Source: Marasmius tenuissimus
Lineage: Eukaryota; Basidiomycota; Agaricomycetes; Agaricales; Marasmiaceae
Reading direction: 5' to 3'
DNA length: 64,000 bases
Assembly: GCA_029532415.1 (NCBI GenBank)
Contig: JAQOTA010000017.1
Coordinates: 310,001 to 374,000, forward strand
The notes beneath the pieces are model-generated. The model did not search any database. It was not told the origin of the DNA and was given only the letters and a program-made list of their open reading frames with translations. A program made the position numbers and the translations under genes. This document shows, one piece after another, positions 11,801-23,658 of the stretch (positions are counted from its first letter, which is position 1; every line of letters starts with the position of its first letter).

Positions 11801-12878
11801 TTGGAGACTCCAAACGAAGGGACGGGGCTTTGTGGACGACGGGACCAAGTACGCTGCACAAGCTCCTGCAAATCCAACTTGGACTGGGTCGAGTCATCAA
11901 ACACAGGGAACTCACGAGTGCCACTAAAATGACACGGCGAGAAGGTTCGTTCATCGTATTCTCTTCGTCATGTATCGCATCTCATATCCTCTTTACAGTA
12001 AGCTTATCGAGGTCACTCTGGGTCGGGCTTTTCCGTGCAACGAAGGAGACCAAACCCAATAGAGATCCTGCTGAGACAGCGCTGCCAAGATCCAACGCCG
12101 AGCTCCGGGATGCAAAGCGTGATAAGCATAAGTCATTATAACTCATGACGGCCTATCTGATACCAACATCGTCACCTTCAGAGTTTACCAAACCTGATAA
12201 CGAGGGCCGTCTGTGGACTCTCGGCGCTAGGAGAGGGCTGAATCCGAAGGATACAGCTGCCATGGACGAGTTTGAAGAAGCAGGTACGTTTGTCGTTTCG
12301 TTGTAATGTTTGTCGTTGACGTTGCTTATAAGGGGATCGAATTTCTTGGACGAGGCAACGAGCTGAAGTATACCGGTGGATGGAAGAGTTCGAGCGCAAA
12401 CACGCCGAATTCCATCGCATGATTCGTTACCTCAAGAAGATGGCCATGGTTTGGCGGCAAATCGCGGAGAGCCCCGAAGACCCAGCGAATGCCGTCGAGA
12501 AGTTGGATGCAAACCCCGAAGCTTACGCTGCGAAGTTGTGCGCTCTACGTGCTCGTGCCTCTCGTCAAGCTTCGGTGTGGGAAGACTTAGCTGAGGTAGC
12601 GCTTGCTCAGTTCGAGCAGGTATCTTACCCAGCCTTTTTCGACTTGGACAAGCCGTTGTACCCTCGGGTGGAGATCTTTCGCAAGGAACAGTTCGAATGG
12701 GCGACTGCGTTGGACATTCAGCGGGCTGACTTGGTACGTGAATTACCCTTCGCATTCTCGGAAGTTCTTACTGACACCTGACTCGCAGGTATATGGCGCA
12801 ATGAAGGCAGGTACTCAACGCTCAAAACCAGCACCCGCCGAGTCTGCTTCGAACACAAAGGGAAAGCAGAGAGCGTAG
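8855..12878 (+). CDS. KDZ-superfamily transposase with CxC zinc cluster
   Basis: A multi-exon gene from ATG 8855 to TAG 12878, roughly 1,100 aa. The order of elements fits KDZ transposases. An N-terminal disordered region is followed by a cysteine cluster (CSCGTGE, QCQDCQDFEICCKDC, then HRTNPWHW) and LGHHGHPCP. Next come the RNase H-like transposase parts: LDGN (first Asp), GMAVTGTVNHQCSHVF, YDAECAYAVN (second Asp, normally YDIACQ) and GEGAEQAWPFLNK followed by GPGHRHD (the Glu block). So the three acidic residues appear to be kept. A long helical C-terminal region with many Arg/Glu follows. The stretch 11,940-12,180 can be read in two frames, so a small lesion or misjudged intron there is possible. 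No terminal repeats were found around the gene, so it may be a lone domesticated or relic copy. Confidence 0.85.
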
Positions 12879-12959
12879 TCAAGAAATCCTTCGGTGAGCA
12901 TTCCCCAGGATCTCCCTCACAATACCTCCTCCTCACAATACCTCTCCCCTCGCGCAGAG

Positions 12960-13375
12960 CTCCCTTCATGATATCTCTTCTTCCTCTCCCTCTCGTTCCC
13001 CTCGTTCTCTTCTCTCTCCCCGTTCCCCCTATTTACTCTCCTCGTTCTCTCCTCGTTCGTTCTCTCCTCCTCTCTCTCCTCGTTCTCCTCGTTCTCCTCG
13101 TTCTCCCCGTTCCCCTCCCCCCCCCTTCTCTCCTCTCTACCTACTCGTTCTCTTATACCCCGTCCCCTCTCTCTCTCCCACCCATTCCTCTCGTTCCCTC
13201 GCTTTCTCTCTCTCCCACTCGTTTTTCCCTCTCATTCTCCCTCTCACTCTCCTTCTCACTCTCCCCCTCACTCTCCCCCTCACTCTCCCCCTCACTCTCC
13301 CCCTCGTTGTCTTCCCTCGTTCTTCCTATCCCTGCCCTATCCCCGCCCTTCTCCTTCCCTACTCGTCAAGACTCG
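12960..13375. repeat. Pyrimidine (CT/CTC) tract, ~400 bp
   Basis: The plus strand is almost wholly C and T, with CTCGTTCTC and CTCTCCCCCTCA units in short tandem runs. The open frames over it (Leu/Pro/Ser only) are not genes. A tract of this kind can form triplex DNA. Here it lies between the 3' end of the KDZ gene and the next gene. Confidence 0.9.
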
Positions 13376-13380
13376 ATCCA

Positions 13381-13520
13381 GGCGTCAAAAGCCGGTCCGG
13401 GCGTCAAAATTCTGTCCGGGCGTCAAAATCCTGTCCGGGCGTCAAAACTCTGCCCGGGCGTCAAGATTCGGTTCGGGCGTCAAGATCAGGACTGGGCGTC
13501 AAGATTCCGTTCGGCGTCAA
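13381..13520. repeat. 20-bp tandem repeat, ~7 copies
   Basis: Units of about 20 bp built on GTCCGGGCGTCAAAATTC repeat about seven times with slight divergence, ending about 110 bp before the start codon at 13,632. They could be part of its promoter. Confidence 0.85.
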
Positions 13521-13631
13521 TCGAAGGTTTGTGTTCTATTTTCGTCGCGAGAAGCCCTTACTAATCCCAAGTCCCTCTTTCCTTCCTGTCTTCGTCTTTC
13601 TTCCACTCAAACACCTCCTCCACTCTCTCCC

Positions 13632-14273
13632 ATGTCCCACATCGTCCGCAAACCGTTGAAACCCCCCTCCGTCGCCACGAAAACCCGTAACCCTCACCGG
13701 AAATGTCGATTCCGATCCATCCAAACGCCGAAACCCCCTCCCGTCGTCACGAAAACCCGTAAAACCAAACGACATCGTCAACTACGGTCCATCCAAACGC
13801 AATACCGCAGTCGGCGACAGAGAAGACCAAGCGCGAACGATACGATGGGCGACGTCTACATGCTGCTGGGAAGATACAAGGGGAAGACCTTTTTGAAGGT
13901 CGGGAGGTCTGTGGACAGCGAGAGGCGATTCGAGCAACACCGGAGGACATGCAAACGCGTAGATTGGACGAGAATCGGCTCATGGCCAATGTTGAATTGC
14001 CACAAAGCGGGTGCGTCGTCTTCGTTATTCTCGAAGTTCCTTCCAACTTGGCATCCCAGAGCTTTGTATACACCTGAAGATGGAGTGCTTAGGGTTCACG
14101 AGGATGGAGGTCATTTGTTGCTGTGAGTCTTTTTTTCGTCTCGATTCTCGTTCGTTTCTGAAACTTGGACAGGTGGGACGGAACATGATGAATGGTTCGA
14201 GTTAAACGGAACGCCTATCGATATAGCGGCGGCTCTAGCGCAATGTATAATTTTGAAGCACCGTAATGTATAA
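13632..14273 (+). CDS. T5orf172 / Mug113-type GIY-YIG-fold protein
   Basis: Three exons (13632-14010, 14060-14122, 14173-14273) encode 180 aa. The spliced frame recovers a full domain: GDVYMLLG near residue 72, KVGRSVDSERRFEQH (the VY...KVG pair equals the GIY...YIG motif and the Arg-rich helix follows), then a conserved tail ELCIHLKMECLGF...CCCGTEHDEWFELN. This order is that of the T5orf172/DUF1766 (S. pombe Mug113) family, a GIY-YIG nuclease-fold family whose members are often linked to DNA binding. The N-terminal 70 residues are basic with a duplicated KPPxVxTKTR unit. Intron retention would give a shorter frame ending at 14,126. Whether it cuts DNA is unknown. Confidence 0.8.
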
Positions 14274-14610
14274 ACCGGCCCTCTCCTCCACTCTGTATCT
14301 CACTGAAATGTAGCGTAGAAAAGGAAAAAAAAAAACAACGCAGGATACGCACTCGCCGCCGAGTCGCCTATTGGTACGTGTTCCCTCTCTGTCTGTCTGG
14401 TTCAGCTACTTACAACCTCTCCGCAGTCAACGAATATGTCGTCCTGGCCAGAAATCGGCCCAACCCAAGGTCAGCACTTGACCTCATAAGCCCTGCACGT
14501 CGTACGGTGCTCACATCGAACAATGGTAGCCCTCACTACACGGCGTACTCGCCGCTCCTATGTATTCGCACAACTTATACAATATATACCGTTCTACCCT
14601 TTCATGTGTG

Positions 14611-14850
14611 TTCGCCCGACCTGACTTGAGACGAACCTTGAAGTATCGTTGAATGCGGCTTGAGTCAGCTCGTTTACTCCCTCAAGGTCAACGTTGAGGT
14701 ACCCTTGAGCACGGTTTGAGTTGCCTCATCTACCCCCTCAACGTCGACCTTGAGGCACCTCGTTCACTCCCTCAAGTCCGACTCACTCACTCCCTCAAGT
14801 TCGACTCAACCGCGTTGCTCAAGGTTCTCTCAAGGTTCTCTCAAGTACAG
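14611..14850. repeat. Imperfect ~59-bp tandem units rich in CTCAAG / CTTGAG
   Basis: Two long units starting near 14,655 and 14,714 (CGG(C/T)TTGAGT...CCCTCAA.GTC...TTGAGG) are followed by shorter CCCTCAAG(G/T)TC and TCTCAAGGT words. Many are self-complementary (CTCAAG/CTTGAG), so local hairpins are likely. No gene was recognised between 14,274 and 15,165. Confidence 0.55.
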
Positions 14851-15165
14851 CGCGTTGTAATAAGGTAAGTATGAGGTAAGGATAAAACTCAAGTATTTTG
14901 CCCGGTTTTTGAGGAAACCTGGCCTCGATTTCCCTCATTTCTGTTCCCCTTGATATTTGAGCTAGTGGTGGTATTGACAACCTTATAGGTACTATAATTT
15001 GCTTAGAAAAAATTCCCAAGACAAGAAACTGGCGGGAACATCTTGTTTTACAGAAAATTGCATATAACACCCTATATACCACATCAGGTCACAGAGTACA
15101 GTAACTCTCCTCTATCCAGGGAGAAGTACGAATTCGGACCCGCCGGCTTGCCGGCTGACTCTCAA

Positions 15166-15995
15166 GTTGCCGGATAGTTCAAGGCCTATTTCTCACATCT
15201 GCAACCCGCCAACTCACACTTCGGTCCCTTACCATCACCATCGGCTAATTTACATGGCTATTTTTTGGCTTCCCTCCTTGATTCTGGACATGTTTTAGTG
15301 GATATGAAGCTCTATAGGCAGTAATAGAGTGTGAATGAACTCAGATAATGAGAGGAATTGTAGAAAAATGTGAAGTAATAACTTCACGGCAACGGGCTCT
15401 GTTGGGTCCGGCCGCCGGAAGGTGACTGTGTCATCGCGGAGATGACTTTATGCCTTTCCTGCAAGTCAAATACTCCCAAACAGGCAGTTAACTGAAGATA
15501 ATGAGTATAGAGCTTTCTTTGCTCGCTGCTTTCCAAAATTTCAGCGCCCAATCAAGAGGGTGAATTTGACGGGGTTTCTTGGTTAGTGCCATGCCTGACC
15601 GGTTAAAGTCTGCCCGTCAATTTGGCGCGCGCTTAAAGGGAGTAAGTAACCGATGGGCGAGAGACTTTCGCGCATAGACGAGCTTCTACCCCTTCTTCTC
15701 TTACCTGGAATGTATACTAATATGTGTTATCTCTTACGAGCAACATCTCGCGCCATGAGAGACTACAGAACTTGGAGGGTACGAATCGGAAGCTAGGCGC
15801 CTATTTTTCAATTGCAATTGCCAATGCCAAAAATTATGAGTTGATAGGATTGCGGGTACAACAAAATGCGGTGGATAGGAATACAATCGGCAATGAAAAG
15901 AGACGCGGTGGATTATGATGACGATCGGCAGCTTTGAACGAGAGGTTAGCTATTCCTTGCGAATGTGAGAAATAGACCTTGAACTATCCGGCAAC
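15166..15995. mobile_element. Non-autonomous DNA transposon with 37-bp terminal inverted repeats
   Basis: The left end (15166-15202) begins GTTGCCGGATAGTTCAAGG. The right end (15959-15995) is its reverse complement, closing with CCTTGAACTATCCGGCAAC, with about three mismatches in 37 bases. The 790 bp between contain no credible open frame, so any movement would need a transposase from elsewhere. I could not see a target-site duplication, so the exact boundaries and the superfamily are open. It sits inside a 5-kb gene-free stretch. Confidence 0.65.
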
Positions 15996-18900
15996 GGTAC
16001 AGGCTTGAAAAATTTCCGCCAAGTTCACTCACTCTCCACCACGCCGTTCGTTGATCAAGTTCAAGTTGAGTCATCACTGTTGTTACTTGTAACATGTTCA
16101 AAATCATAAGATATGCTTTCTACCACATTTTCAGTGATTAGTACTGTTCAGAAGCTTCCCAATGCGTCAAAACCATCCAAAACTGGTCAAAACCTGCTTA
16201 GAACATCCTAAATTGGATTCAATGTGTTTCATTCACTGCGACAAGTTTGGCGGGGCACAACCCCGGATATAGATTTGAGGGGTTTTAACGAGTTTTGGGT
16301 AAGTTTTAACCGTGTCCTAGCCGTGTTCTGATACTCTTATAGCCGCCCGTAATTGTGTCAACACATTTTGGGACTTCTACCAAGGTACAACACGCTCAAA
16401 ATTCAATACTATCGGATCGGCGTATTTTACTGACGCCAATCCGTTCTAACTAGGTTTCAACCTTTCGGGTATTTTGCTGATTTGAAGCGTGTACGCGCGA
16501 CACGTAGTCCCGAGCCCTAGGCAGAACTCATCCACGCCACGGGCACTCGCAAGGCTTCCGCGACATCTACAGGTTACCAGATTGTGGCTTCCTCGAACTC
16601 GGGCTCGCTCTGCTCAGCCGCCAGCGCAGCTCAGTGCTCATGCCGAACGGGCCGTCGTCATCTTAGCCCTCTAAATTTCTTAGTCCGCAACTCCCTTCTC
16701 CCTCTCTTGAATCAATTAACGTCTCCTACAGGCCTCCAAGACACTACTTTTTCTACTTCTCAAGACGACAATCACTCTGCGGGACTTGTAGCTCACCTGA
16801 GACTCAACTGTGGTAGGTCATAGAAATGGGCATCGGCTAGACGGTGAAGAATTTTCTTTATCCTCAAGGACTCCAGTGAGCTCGTCTTGTACCTTCAGCA
16901 GGCTATCAAGGAAATCAGGAACCTAAACGTATGGAAAGCTCGTTCATAAAAAAAAAACGCGCCCTGTCGCTCAAATTCTCAATTTTTGCTGCAAACTCGA
17001 TGTGACTCCGAACAATCTGTCCAAACCAACGCTGTTGAAGGCAGGATTGCCGGCTCACTCGCTCCTCGACCATCCCCGTCGTTGATACCCTCACAGTTAT
17101 GTCCATCGTGACTCGTCATTGTCAAAGTTCTGAAGTCGACATGATGAACATTCCATCCAGATAATCATGCATGATTCGCTCACACAAGATCACGTACCGA
17201 TGTTGTCGTTCTCGACGCTCGTTGCGGTGTGGTGACAGTGTTTATTCCAGGCTTCCCTTAACAGACTCCCTAAAAATCATCATCAACAAGTCACTAGTCA
17301 GCATTGGTATCTCCACTATCTCATCTCGTCCAATGAATGTAGCATCGACCCGAATCGGCATGGCCCTATTTTGAGACACCCGCCACCACCACCTTCGTCG
17401 CTGTCTCCGACATCGTGTCCTGCGATGTTGACGACATCCTTATCTACACTACAGCCGTTGTCGTCACTGTCCTCGTCGTTACCGCCCTACTACGGAGTAA
17501 CTAATATGACCTTTGTGTTGGTGTGGTCGGGAGACCAACTTCCCGCCTAGTTCCAATTCGTGTTGTATACACGATGGAACATCGAGTCTCCCCGAAGGAT
17601 GATTGGTGTCAATGAACCGCTTGCATCCACCACATATATCAACAACCCCTGCGTCATCACCAATTGGGCTCGGCCCAACAGGGGTATCAGACGATGGATG
17701 AATGTACACTATACTTGTTGGGTGTTCCTCCCACCAGTAATCACGTCGCCGTTGACACTGGGGTGGGAAAAAATCAATATCTTCAGGTAAGCACGTTTCT
17801 CGTCGTTCTTCGATTCTGGGTGTCATTCCTCAAGTACTGTTCGGGTGCTTCCCCAGTCATTTGTGATTTGATAGTGTACCCTGTGAGTCTCGGCTTCTTT
17901 TGGCCATACTGCGACTGTCGGTCATAAACGTTTAACATCCACCATTCTTGAGCTGAATGCTAGCGGGGAATGGATATCCAATAATCAGGTCCAACGGAGA
18001 CAAAAGTACTGTGCGTTACAGCATATGTATCCTACTCACATACTACACATAGAAGCTACCGTAACCCACACGAAGGTGAGATCCCGTCGGCTAACGTCCT
18101 AACATTGATGCTAAACCCTGCCGTGTCGAATCGATTGGTTCTTGAGCTTGAGGAGGCGTGTGATCGACGCATCCAAGCGGTCTCGGGTTCTCGGAATCCG
18201 GATAGTAACGCCATCGCTAAAGAGTGGTTGATTCGGGTCAATTTTCGGGTCGGTTCTACTATGACCTCCCGCTCAATAGCATTCCATTCGACGCCTCACA
18301 GCGCCTCACATTGACATTGACAGGCGTGCCGCACTAAACTTCGAGTTCTTTGTCATTGCGATGAAGGTGGATCTCTCCATCATCCCATACCCATGATACT
18401 AATAAGACTCCCGAAAATACCCTAGAATGTGGTGCCGCAGCCGGATGAGATTTTCGATTTTTGGACGACGTAAAAGGCAGAAAAATGACTTTTGCTACTT
18501 TTTCGATCCGAAGTCTGATCCAATTGTGTGGCCTTGAGGGGAAGTGAAGATGACTGTTAAGTTTTGACCAGTGGGTCGGTATGAGCCTCAGCTGGGTACA
18601 GATGAAGAAAGTCCACTGGTGGAAGGGTCAAACGTCGACCTCACTGTACGGACCTGCGACGTATACAGGCTACACACTGCAAACCACTACACCGAATCAT
18701 ATCTACCTACTAATAAGCGCGATGTTTTCTACGAGGGCTCAGCTAATGCCATTGACAGGCCATTACATTACAGCACTCAAACAGGTCCGAACCGTGATCG
18801 AGCAGCCCTTGAAAACCATGAAGGAACATCAGAGCGAGTTAGAGATCCTTCACGGACTGGAATGTTTATCTTACACCGTCGATTGTGCTACAGGGAAGTA

Positions 18901-19387
18901 GATCGGCGCCATCGGAAGAAATCGAGATTTTTGGGCGGATTCTGGGCGAAATCTTTGATTTTTCCCATGTATGGTGCTAGGGACAGATGAAGAACTCGCA
19001 GGTCCTGGGAATCGGGATCAGACATGTGCATTTGCATTATCTTTCAGACCACCCTCATCATGATCGTGTCCATTGCATCAAGAAATGGACCATTTCTGTA
19101 TGTACCAAATTTAGGTTTTTTTTCTCTCATACCTGGCTCCTTCGAGTTCGGTTATGCATTGGTTATGCATTCATCCGCAGGCTGTCTCATGTATAGCACC
19201 TCCTCAAGTTGATTACAGTGCATTCTGATTCTAAATTGGCCTGTCGATTTCGGACCTACGGGCACCACTATTCGGCCTCTAGATTCACTATATATCTGCT
19301 CAGCCGAATCCCGTCAAAGACAGAAGGCATATCTCTCTTGTATTCTCCCCATTCTTGATTCATTCAGCCCTTACCGACATCGACCTT
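15996..19387. other. Gene-free stretch
   Basis: Only short unsupported frames on both strands; none join by plausible introns into a recognisable protein. Codons at about 17,423-17,450 read D-V-D-D-I-L-I-Y-T, like the catalytic box of a Ty3-type reverse transcriptase, but nothing around it aligns. The last few hundred bases would hold the promoter of the reductase gene that starts at 19,388; a TATA-like ATATATC lies at about 19,290. Confidence 0.5.
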
Positions 19388-22300
19388 ATGCAAGGCCTCA
19401 GTTCTATCCCCTTACCTCCACAAACCCAGGGATTGTCCGAGAATACGGCTTTTCGAACCCCCCCTCTGGATGGATCGTTGTCGTTGACTCAGATATACGA
19501 TTGGCAGGCTCACAACTCGCCAAACCACCGCTTATTTGTTTTCAGTGACAACGACGGCGGAGTGAGGAACATCACATGGAAGGAGGCCGTTGCTGCTATT
19601 TACACTGGCGCCCGCTCCCTTCGTTCTCGAATGCAGAGCATCGTTGCAACAAAGCATCGTGTCCCTGTTGTTGCGATTCTCTCTACTGCAGGTAGCTCGT
19701 CTTCCTTCCACTATTTTTGACTTGCTCACCCGTTGTAGATTCAATCACTTATTTTACGATGTTGATGTGCATCTTGAGGGCCGACTACATTGCCTTCCCA
19801 ATCTCTCCAAGAAATTCGGCTGCTGCCGTTGCCCATTTGCTCGGGAGTGTGGGGGTGGATCATGTTTTAGTCGGGCACGAGACTGCCATGCAGGACCTGA
19901 TTCGAGAGTCACTGACGAAGTTTAAGGAAGGTTTTCCCGCTCATCCTGCCCCGACTTATTCGCCTATATTTGCTTTCAATGAGATCTTCCTTCCGTCTTT
20001 TGAGCAGGCACTCACTCTCAAACCTGACGAGCTCCCGCTTACACTTCAGCCTCATGACAATATAATGTATCTCCACTCATCTGGTACGAATCGGGCTTCA
20101 ATCTTTCGCGAGTCATCGTTTCCTTATGAATCGGCTGTCATCTTTTAGGATCAACGGCATTCCCAAAACCAATTCCAATGACCAACAAAAAGATGATTCA
20201 GTTCGCGCAACTCCCATGGTTCGGCGAGCAGGATTGGACGGGAAAGGTTTTGTCCCTTCATGTCATGCCAATGTACCACGGAATGGGTGTTTTACAACTC
20301 ACTTGGGCCGTAAGTTTATTCGTCTCATTTACTTTACATGACTCATTGTCTCCAAGGCGGGAGTGGGCTTGGTTGTCGCTGGATTTGAACCCAAGGTACC
20401 TTCCATCTCACCAACACCGGAAAACCTGTTTGAGGGAGCCCGATCGACGTCTTCCGATATAATACTTTGTGTTCCTTCATTCTTAGAGGTTAGCAATCGC
20501 TTTGGACAGACTTCACATCATCTCATCGTTCCAAAGGCATGGGCGCGACGTCCTGATTGTGTCTCGTGGTTGGCAAGCCGTTCTGGAGTGGTGGGTCTCG
20601 CGTAGTGTCCGTGCTTCTCTATCTCTGACATTCGTCAGATCTACGGTGGAGGACCTCTCAATCGCGAGGCCGGGGATCTTATGACGCGCCAAGGCGTAGC
20701 AATCTTCATTCTCTACGGGATGTAAGATGCTCTGCGCCACAGTTAATATCTATTCTCCACTGATGATTTTGGTTAGGACGGAAGTCGGTATAATAAGCCC
20801 GATGGTTCCAGGTGGGTACTGACCGTCCGAATGAGATTCGCTTCTGAGCCTGACGGCCGAGCTATCAAAGCAAAAACGGAGAATAATTACGACTGGAATT
20901 ACTTCCGTTTCACTGACTGGACGAAAAATCACTTGGAACCTCATGGAGACAACCTCTACGAGTTGGTAGTCATGGTGAGTAAACAAACATAATTATAGCT
21001 GCCATGTTCTTTTCTAATACTAACCTATCATCGGCATATAGGATAGTCCGCATTGCACTCCAAACGTCATCAACACACAAGTAGACGGGACTCCGGCGTA
21101 TGCAACGTCCGACCTCTTTGCACCCCATCCTACTAAGCCTGGTTATTGGCGAATCCATGGTCGTGCAGACGACCAGATTGTCCACAATACTGGGGAAAAG
21201 GCACGTATCCGCTTTTCACTGTCGCTCGTGACACTTGTCTGATAGCTGAATAGACGAATCCCGGCCCTCTTGGTGAGAGATATTTCCGGTGTACCTGATC
21301 GACTTTGACGATTTATCGTCCTCACTTCAGAGAATCTCTTGAATCAAGACCCTCATGTTGCAGCTGCGGTCATGTTCGGGTACGGAAAGTTCAACGCCGG
21401 GGTTTTGGTTGAACCCAAAGCTACCCTCCGTTTCGACCCTGCCGACGAAGCAAAGCTGGCTGAATTCCGGAATGCTATCTGGTAAGCTCCCTCTCCCTTC
21501 AACGGCTCTTATACATGCGTAAAGCTTGACACTTAGGCCCACCATTGAGCGCATGAATGAATTTGCACCTCAACACTCCCGTCTCTTCAAAGAAGTAAGT
21601 CGGTGTCAGTGTCTTTGGCTTCCGTCGTTTCCTCACTCTACCAATCCTTTCTGTAGATGATCCTAGTCACGTCTCCAGGAAAACCCTTCACGTACACAGC
21701 GAAGAATACCACCAGGTATGCACTCCACATCCCAGGCTAATTAACCACTCACAGTGATTCAGACGACAGGCTATCCTCAACGAGTATGCTGGGGAGATCG
21801 CAAAGATCTACGATGTCGTTAGCGAAACGGCGCAATCCGGGATCCCACCTCCAACGTCTTGGAATATCGGTCCCACCACTTCTTTCGTCCGCGCTGTCGT
21901 TACCAGTGTTTTGACTCATGCCGTGAAAGATGAGGACGATCTGTTCCAGTATGGCTGTGATAGGTGAGCACTAGTCCGGTTCGTCATCTTGGTGAAGTCT
22001 TTGATGTACATTATCAGCCTCCAAGCCACATGGATTCGCAACTCTATCCTCCACACTCTCAAGGATGCTGCCGGATTGGACAGTCGTATCATCGCGAACA
22101 ATTTTGTCTATGAGCATCCTACGATCAACCGGCTCTCCACCTTTGTCTTCTCCCTCGCATTAGGCGGGATGATCCCCAAACCACTCGATGATGACGCCAA
22201 GAAGGTTGCCATGAACGACCTCGTCGAGACGTTCTCGAAGGATTTCCCTGTATCAAGCTCCCGATCCACCGAGAGTAAGACAGCCCACTCCGAAAAGGTC

Positions 22301-23658
22301 GTCTTACTCACTGGCGGCACCGGATCTCTGGGAAGCTACGTCCTATCTATTTTGGTCAATGACTCGGCTGTCAAACATATCTACGTTCTCAACCGGAGTC
22401 ACAAAGGTCAAGACAGTACCACACGGTTGAAGAACTCTTTCAAGGAACGCGGTTTGGATACGGGCAACATCGCGGCGGACAAGACGACTATCTTGGAGGT
22501 AGATCTGTCCGATGAAACGACTCTCGGCCTGGAGGATGTAGACTTTAAGACGGTAGGCAACATAGTAATACGTGGTATGCACCATTTCTGATTCAGTATC
22601 CATTCAGATCAAAGACGAGGTCACTCATATCGTCGACATCGGTACGTTGAAGAAGCTGATTTATCAATACCATCCAGGACACTGACGGGAGCTTCTCAGC
22701 ATGGCGGGTTGATTTCAATCTCAGCATCTCCTCCTTCCGTACCAATCTGAAAGGCGTGCGCAACTTGATTGACCTTGCTATTCGACAAGGTGCACACTAT
22801 ACTTTCGCCAGCACTATCGCAGTCTGTCGTAATTGTACGTGACATATTTTCGTTTCTTCACTCATTACGATTTTACTTATCCCCCACTCGCACTCAGCCT
22901 TGGAGTCTGGCACGCGCGAGGAGTTAATGCCTGCTGATACGTCCCTTGGGAGCGGCTATAGCGAATCCAAATGGGTCGCCGAGCAAATCATCGCACGCGC
23001 TACCTCCTCGGCTGGCCTCAGAGCCTCAATCATCCGTGTCGGTCAGCTCTCCGGTGGGGCCAATGGATCGTGGACAACCAAAGAATGGCTTCCCTCCCTT
23101 GTCCATGCCTCAGCTAAACTGAAATGTATCCCGGAAGATGACAGGGTGAGTATCACGACCCTCAACCGGGAGACAGCCTAACTCAGATACAAATATTTCC
23201 ACCCCGCGACGCAGGTTGTCTCATGGATCCCACTCGACGTTGCAGGAAAAGTATTCGTCGACCTTCTTGATGCTCCTTCCGGTGGTAGCCGCGAAACGCC
23301 CGCAATATTCCACCTCGTCCACCCGAACCCAGTCCCGTGGACATCACTCGCTCGTTCTTTTGGTCAGAAACTCGGCATTTCGTTGGTCTCGTACACCGAG
23401 TGGCTCCGTTTACTAGAGAAATCGTCAACGAGCCCACCCTTTGAGTCGTTGAACGCAATCACCCTTCTCGATTTCTACAAGAACGTTTCAAAGAAAGCGG
23501 ATCGGAAGGATTGTGAAGCGTTCGGGATGCCTATCTTGGATGTAACGCGAGCCGTTGAAGCTTCTGGCGTATTGGGCGACGAGAGGCTAGCTCAACTCGG
23601 GGAGAAGGACGTTTCACGATGGCTGGAGTATTGGAGGAGCGTGGGGGCGGTTCTGTGA
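19388..23658 (+). CDS. NRPS-like adenylate-forming reductase (A-T-R)
   Basis: A gene of roughly 15-20 exons. The upstream open frame begins with TTG; the first ATG is 19,388 (MQGLSSIPLP). Adenylation domain: HSSGSTAFPKPI (ATP loop, across an intron), YGGGPL then ILYGMTEVGI, YATSDLF, HGRADDQIVHNTGEK and PFTYTAKN. Carrier domain: GCDSLQATW, whose Ser, the phosphopantetheine site, is split by an intron (21962-21963 / 22018). Reductase domain: LLTGGTGSLGSYVL (NADP-binding), TFAST and GYSESKW (YxxxK catalytic pair), ending at TGA 23,658. The enzyme should activate a carboxylic acid, tether it and release it as an aldehyde or alcohol, as alpha-aminoadipate and aryl-acid reductases do; the substrate cannot be read. 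Apparent stops inside the span all fall in introns. It includes one GC-AG intron and a 19-nt exon. Confidence 0.9.

Noticed and set aside
12968..13564. 198-aa Leu/Pro/Ser frame
   Set aside because: Pure product of the CT tract and the 20-bp repeat; stops are absent because the sequence lacks A and G.
15130..15160. GCCGGCTTGCCGGC next to the TIR element
   Set aside because: Two copies of a palindromic hexamer outside the inverted ends; not matched on the right side, so not part of the element.
17420..17450. Codons reading D-V-D-D-I-L-I-Y-T, like a reverse transcriptase catalytic box
   Set aside because: Nothing before or after aligns to RT in the same frame and the downstream translation is a simple Val/Leu run; a ten-residue likeness is not enough.
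20560..20720. Apparent stops and frame jumps in the adenylation domain
   Set aside because: All are removed by introns that restore the conserved order FLE-AWARRPD...GV-IYGGGPL; the gene is not a pseudogene.
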